A stretch of DNA of 44,325 nt, taken from Planctomyces sp. GTDB lineage: Bacteria > Planctomycetota > Planctomycetia > Planctomycetales > Planctomycetaceae. Below, piece by piece: positions 40,175 through 44,325 of this stretch. The first letter of the stretch is position 1, and every line of letters starts with the position of its first letter. Position numbers and translations under genes: made by a program. The notes under the pieces are model-generated. The model was not told the DNA's origin. It saw nothing but the letters and a program-made list of their open reading frames with translations, and did no database searches. The stretch covers positions 1-44,325 of the forward strand of contig SXPC01000159.1 in NCBI GenBank assembly GCA_005778225.1, in the 5' to 3' direction.

Positions 40175-41059
40175 TTACGCCGCTTTCCTGCGTGACGAAT
40201 CTCTTGTGCTGGCTGCTCCGATGGACCATCGTGCCATCGCCTGCTGGCGTTCCTGTTCTGTATAGAAATGCCGGGCGTATCGACTGTTCAACAACTCTTC
40301 GCAAAGATCATCGTTGAGTCTGATGCGACTTGCGAATCGCTTGTAAACGTCCTTGTAGACTTTCAGCTCAGCGACGTTGGCTTGAAGGACTTCAGGTGTC
40401 TCTTCCATTCCCAGAAAAAGCGAGATCGCTGCGATCTTCCGGAAGTCTGGTAAGTCGGTCCGCAGGACCAGGACATCGCAATGGGGATGCGACATCACGG
40501 CGTAACGATTCTCTTTCTGAAACGATGCCGTGTAGAGATCAACTCCCAGCGCGCGATAGAAGTCATCATCGAACCAGTTCACGATGGCGTGATGATCAAA
40601 CTTGTTCTGAAAGACATCGTCAAGCTGTTGATCCGACACATCGAGTGGCGAACGTCCCGGGAAGAATTCGGAAAACCGCTCAAAGTAAGCCGAGACATTG
40701 CGCGCGATCGGTTCGCGGACGAGAGTAATTACGCGAAACGGCGCGCGTTTGTGAATGAGGAGTTCTTCGCGGATCACCTCCCCCTGCATGAGGCATTTTG
40801 TCGGTTTCATGCCTGCTGATAGCTGCGTCTTGACCAGACGGTGAATCATGTCAGGAATCAGCGAATGAAGCTGCCAGATCGAGAACTGGGGGTACTGGCT
40901 GAGTGTCTGCGCAATCGTCGATGACGCGACTTTTCCAGGCTGGTAGATCAGAATGATCGACCGTTCCCTGCGAATGTCTCGATGGAGAGCGCGGCGCGCA
41001 CGCCGACGAATCCGGTGTTGTCGGAGAAAGTGCATGTGATGTGTTCCCTGGGAAGGCAA
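40175..41059 (-). CDS. sulfotransferase-like / putative capsular polysaccharide synthesis family protein
   Basis: IILIYQPGKVASSTIAQTLSQYP (PAPS-loop-like), FRVITLVREPIARNVSAYFERF. Start may be 41035. Confidence 0.7.
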   Translation of the reverse strand: MPSQGTHHMHFLRQHRIRRRARRALHRDIRRERSIILIYQPGKVASSTIAQTLSQYPQFSIWQLHSLIPDMIHRLVKTQLSAGMKPTKCLMQGEVIREELLIHKRAPFRVITLVREPIARNVSAYFERFSEFFPGRSPLDVSDQQLDDVFQNKFDHHAIVNWFDDDFYRALGVDLYTASFQKENRYAVMSHPHCDVLVLRTDLPDFRKIAAISLFLGMEETPEVLQANVAELKVYKDVYKRFASRIRLNDDLCEELLNSRYARHFYTEQERQQAMARWSIGAASTRDSSRRKAA

Positions 41060-41318
41060 GTCACCTTAAGCCAGTCCCGCCGTCCGAGACGATAACGTCG
41101 AATCGAGGGCGGGGATCATCACCTGAAACGAAGGAATTCTGCTGAGTCAGCCGATCGCGCGGGGAGCGCGGGCTCAATCAGAGGAGGTGGGATAAAGTCA
41201 GAATTCCCAGACAGGATGCCCGGACGTTACGACCAGTCCCGATGCCGGTCAAGCAGTTTTGAGCACTGCAGGCGGGTTTGTAAATTATGTCGTGAAATTG
41301 GTAACTGTTGCTGGTGAA

Positions 41319-42125
41319 CTACACAGGTAAACGCCGGTACTGCAGCGGGCTAAGCCCGGTGGTGACTTTAAACTGCTTACAGAAAGAGGGCTGGTCGCTG
41401 AACCCGCATTTCATCGCGACGTCCGCAACGGAATCGTTTGTCTGTCGTAACAGCACAGCAGCAGCTTCGACACGCTGGCGAATCAAATACTGCTTGGGGG
41501 TGATCTGAATCATGGCCTGCATGAGGCGTTCAAACTGGCTGATCGACAGCCCCGACTCCTTCGCCAGGTCACTAATACGCAATGGCTGTCGAAAGTCATT
41601 GCGCATCCGCTGCAGGGCGACGGAGAGTTTGCTGAAGCGAGGATCTTTCGAGGTCGGTGCATGGAGTTCTCGTGAGACGCCCATGATGCCGCGGATGATT
41701 CCGAGGTGATTGCGGATGAGGACTTTATTCGTGGTGTACCAGCCGACGGAGCCATCGCTGTTGGAGATCATCTCGAGCTGATCCTGCAGGCTCTTCCCCT
41801 TGGCGAGCAGAAATTCATCCTGCTTGTGATACGTCGTCGCAAGCATTTCGGGATAGATTTCAAACGCGGTCTTCCCGATCACATCATCACGTCGCCATTG
41901 AGGGCAGCTTTTCAGAAAGCCTTCGTTGACCCACAGGTAATGCCCTTTGACGTCCTTGATGCAGATGTTGACTTCTTCGAGCTTTGAGAAAACATCTTCA
42001 AACAGCGCCAGCGCCGGGATCTCGTCGTACAGTGCGGCGAGGCGGTCTTTGAAATCGTTTTTGTAATTTTTCAGCAGCGTCATAGTGGAATCGATTATTG
42101 AGTTGCCCATTCTCCGGGTCAACAA
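41319..42125 (-). CDS. PAS domain-containing AraC family transcriptional regulator
   Basis: PAS: ICIKDVKGHYLWVNEGFLKSCPQWRRDDVIGKTAFEIYP; AraC HTH: LRISDLAKESGLSISQFERLMQAMIQITPKQYLIRQRVEAAAVLLRQTNDSVADVAMKCGFSDQPSFCKQFKVTTGLSPLQYRRL. Confidence 0.9.
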   Translation of the reverse strand: MLTRRMGNSIIDSTMTLLKNYKNDFKDRLAALYDEIPALALFEDVFSKLEEVNICIKDVKGHYLWVNEGFLKSCPQWRRDDVIGKTAFEIYPEMLATTYHKQDEFLLAKGKSLQDQLEMISNSDGSVGWYTTNKVLIRNHLGIIRGIMGVSRELHAPTSKDPRFSKLSVALQRMRNDFRQPLRISDLAKESGLSISQFERLMQAMIQITPKQYLIRQRVEAAAVLLRQTNDSVADVAMKCGFSDQPSFCKQFKVTTGLSPLQYRRLPV

Positions 42126-42168
42126 TCGGTTCTTAAATGTTACAAAGACTGCGATTTCTTAAGGTGAA

Positions 42169-43968
42169 GTGATGAAAAATCTCCTCCCTCTGCTGCTCGT
42201 TGCCCTCACCTGCAACATCACCACCGCTCAATCAGTCCACGATGAACGCCTCCAGTCAGCTGCGGCTCAGAAGATTCTGACCAAGTGGCAGGCCGATGCC
42301 GACCGCTCGCAAAAACGCTACCTGCACGTCTTCGCCTGGACGCCAGCTGACAGGCCTCTCCCGGAAAACCACGAAGAACGCTTGAACCGTATCCTCAAAC
42401 ACATCCAGGCCTTTTACGCCAACGAAATGAATCGTCACGGCTTCGGTCACCTGACGATCAACATGCAGCGGACTGGCGAAGGCAAAGTCCTGATCCATTC
42501 CATCAAAGGACAAAAGCCCTACGCGGATTATGGCAAGCCCTCTGGCAATGAGATTCGTAAAGAGTGTATGGGGGTTCTGACTGCTCAGGGACTCGATCCC
42601 GATCAAGAGACCATGATTATCTTCTGCAATCTCGCCGAATGGGATCCCAAGGCGTTAATGTTTTCTCACAAGTCGCCTTATTACGGAGGCGGGAGCGCAG
42701 CCAGTGGGGTCTGTTGGCAGCTCGATTCTCCTGAACTGGATATCCCGAATCTGAAGCTCAAACAGCCAATGATCCGCGATGGTGAGTACGGACGGATTTC
42801 TCTTGGACGTCACAACTCGATTTTCATCGGCGGTATGGCTCACGAACTCGGTCACGGCCTGGGATTGCCTCACTGTTCGCCACGTCCTGATGAAGAAGTC
42901 CGCGGCCAGCCAATCATGGGAACTGGCAATCGAACCTACGGGGAAGAGCTTCGTGGAGAAGGGCAAGGTGCCTTCCTCTCGTTTGCACATGCTCTGCGCC
43001 TTGCAACGCACCCCCAGTTCTCCGGTGTGGCCAAGCAGCTTGATGTGCGTCCCAGTGTCGAGTCGTCTTTGAAAGCGATCGAAGTCGATGGCAAAGCAAT
43101 CCGTGTCAAAGGAACGGTGAAGGGCGAGCCGCCTGTTTATGGAGTGGTGGCTTACTTCGACCCCGAAGGAAATTCAGATTATAACGCGACAACGATGACT
43201 GCGATTCCTGATGCCGAGGGCAACTTCGAACTCGCCAGCGATGCTCTTGAGAAAGGTAAACTCGGACTCCTTCGCATCGTTCCGCTTCACTGCAATGGAC
43301 GGGTCAGCGAGCCAGCGAATCTCCAGATTCCTTATCGTGTCCAAGCCAATGGGACGCCTGATCTCTCCTCAGCTCAGGCACGCCTCGAACTGGCTCCTTT
43401 TCTGGAGGCTTATTCCGGACGCGATCAGGAGAAGAAAAAGCGACTGGCCGGGGGGATCAAATCTCCCGAAGGGAAAGCAATTGCCGATCATCTCTTGAAT
43501 CTCACTGCACCCACACAATCCCCAGCAGAGTTTAAAGGAAGTAATCCAGTCGTTGCGTTGACAACCTTCAAGCCAACCAGCACCGAAGTCGGCTGGATGC
43601 GAGGTACATTTGACCGCGTTCCCGATAACAGCATTCTGCTGTCAGCTGGTGGGCAGATCTTTCAGCGCGGCCTCTATGCCCACGCACCTGCCAGGCACGT
43701 CTACAACCTCGGCGGTAAGTGGAAGCAGTTCACGGGCAAGGTGGGCATGGCGGACGGCCATGGAGGTACCGTTCAATTCGTCATCAAAGCAGATGGAACA
43801 ACATTATGGCAATCGGCAGTCATCAAGGAAGGTGGAATCGCTGACTTTCAAGTCGATGTCTCTGGAGTTCAGGAACTCGAACTCACCGTTGACCCGACCT
43901 CCGATGGAACCGGTAGCGACTGGGGTCTGTGGCTGAATCCTGAGTTGCATGTGGAAGCAGCCCGATAA
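42169..43968 (+). CDS. secreted metzincin-like protease with C-terminal NPCBM domain
   Basis: HELGHGLGLPH zinc motif; C-terminal STEVGWMRGTFDRVPDNSILLSAGGQIFQRGLYAHAPARHVYNLGGKWKQFTGKVGMADGHGGTVQFVI. Confidence 0.8.
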   Translation: MMKNLLPLLLVALTCNITTAQSVHDERLQSAAAQKILTKWQADADRSQKRYLHVFAWTPADRPLPENHEERLNRILKHIQAFYANEMNRHGFGHLTINMQRTGEGKVLIHSIKGQKPYADYGKPSGNEIRKECMGVLTAQGLDPDQETMIIFCNLAEWDPKALMFSHKSPYYGGGSAASGVCWQLDSPELDIPNLKLKQPMIRDGEYGRISLGRHNSIFIGGMAHELGHGLGLPHCSPRPDEEVRGQPIMGTGNRTYGEELRGEGQGAFLSFAHALRLATHPQFSGVAKQLDVRPSVESSLKAIEVDGKAIRVKGTVKGEPPVYGVVAYFDPEGNSDYNATTMTAIPDAEGNFELASDALEKGKLGLLRIVPLHCNGRVSEPANLQIPYRVQANGTPDLSSAQARLELAPFLEAYSGRDQEKKKRLAGGIKSPEGKAIADHLLNLTAPTQSPAEFKGSNPVVALTTFKPTSTEVGWMRGTFDRVPDNSILLSAGGQIFQRGLYAHAPARHVYNLGGKWKQFTGKVGMADGHGGTVQFVIKADGTTLWQSAVIKEGGIADFQVDVSGVQELELTVDPTSDGTGSDWGLWLNPELHVEAAR

Positions 43969-44005
43969 AAAATGCCACCGCCGGTTTTCCGGTGATGGCA
44001 TTTTC
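43967..44005. terminator. bidirectional terminator between convergent genes
   Basis: AAAAAATGCCACCGCCGG-TTTT-CCGGTGATGGCATTTT. Confidence 0.8.
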
Positions 44006-44022
44006 GAAATCGACTCGAGGTG

Positions 44023-44325
44023 TTACTTCGAACGAGGTTCAACGCCGTGCAGGTGTCGAACATAGAAGTCTCGCCACTTCCGCCAAGCAGCTGGATTGGA
44101 CGTGCCGGACCCGTGCCCGCCGCCGGGGACGACGAGCATGTCGAAGTCCTTATTGGCTTTGAGCAAGGCATCGACGACCTGCATGGTCGAAGCCGGATCG
44201 ACATTCTCATCCTTCTCGCCCACGATCAGGAAGAGTTTGCCTTCCATTTTCTTGGCGCCGGTCACGTTGGACTGTTCGTCGTAGTGAGGGCCGATCGGCC
44301 AGCCCATCCACTGCTCGTTCCACCA
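44023..44325 (-). CDS. C-terminal fragment of S9/DPP-IV-like prolyl oligopeptidase (runs off window)
   Basis: ...[45 protein letters not shown]...[14 protein letters not shown], with catalytic D and H region; frame open to window end ([10 protein letters not shown]). Confidence 0.8.
   Translation of the reverse strand, partial: WWNEQWMGWPIGPHYDEQSNVTGAKKMEGKLFLIVGEKDENVDPASTMQVVDALLKANKDFDMLVVPGGGHGSGTSNPAAWRKWRDFYVRHLHGVEPRSK

Overview
This is a 44.3 kb bacterial window. Family content (many secreted PQQ-propeller, sialate esterase and NPCBM-type proteins, PrkA/YeaH/SpoVR) suggests a Planctomycetes-like chromosome; that is inference only. Positions ~1-5.8 kb look accessory: a 5'-truncated DUF2326 / ABC-3C-type ATPase, a DUF4303 protein, a REP-associated tyrosine transposase (RAYT) with adjacent REP elements, a PD-(D/E)XK-like protein, a Tat-exported chlorite-dismutase-family protein and a DUF6228 protein. 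The rest is mostly ordinary: HDOD, CstA, two PQQ-propeller proteins, lactonase, Fmt, cysteine desulfurase, sialate esterase, ApgM, ABC-F ATPase, a ParE-type TA pair, a prkA/yeaH/spoVR cluster, a MarR-SDR-pirin-DoxX cluster, PAS-AraC, and a metzincin-NPCBM protein. The best second-look items are: (i) four REP families sharing a 5' GTAG head plus palindrome, one beside its likely RAYT; (ii) an unannotated structured RNA gene at ~7525-7709 with promoter-like boxes, a closing stem and a UUCG terminator; (iii) a 43-aa CxxC-9-CxxC basic mini-protein missing from the ORF track; (iv) matched 14-bp operator-like sites upstream of marR and the SDR gene. All family names come from reading the sequence; no database search was run.
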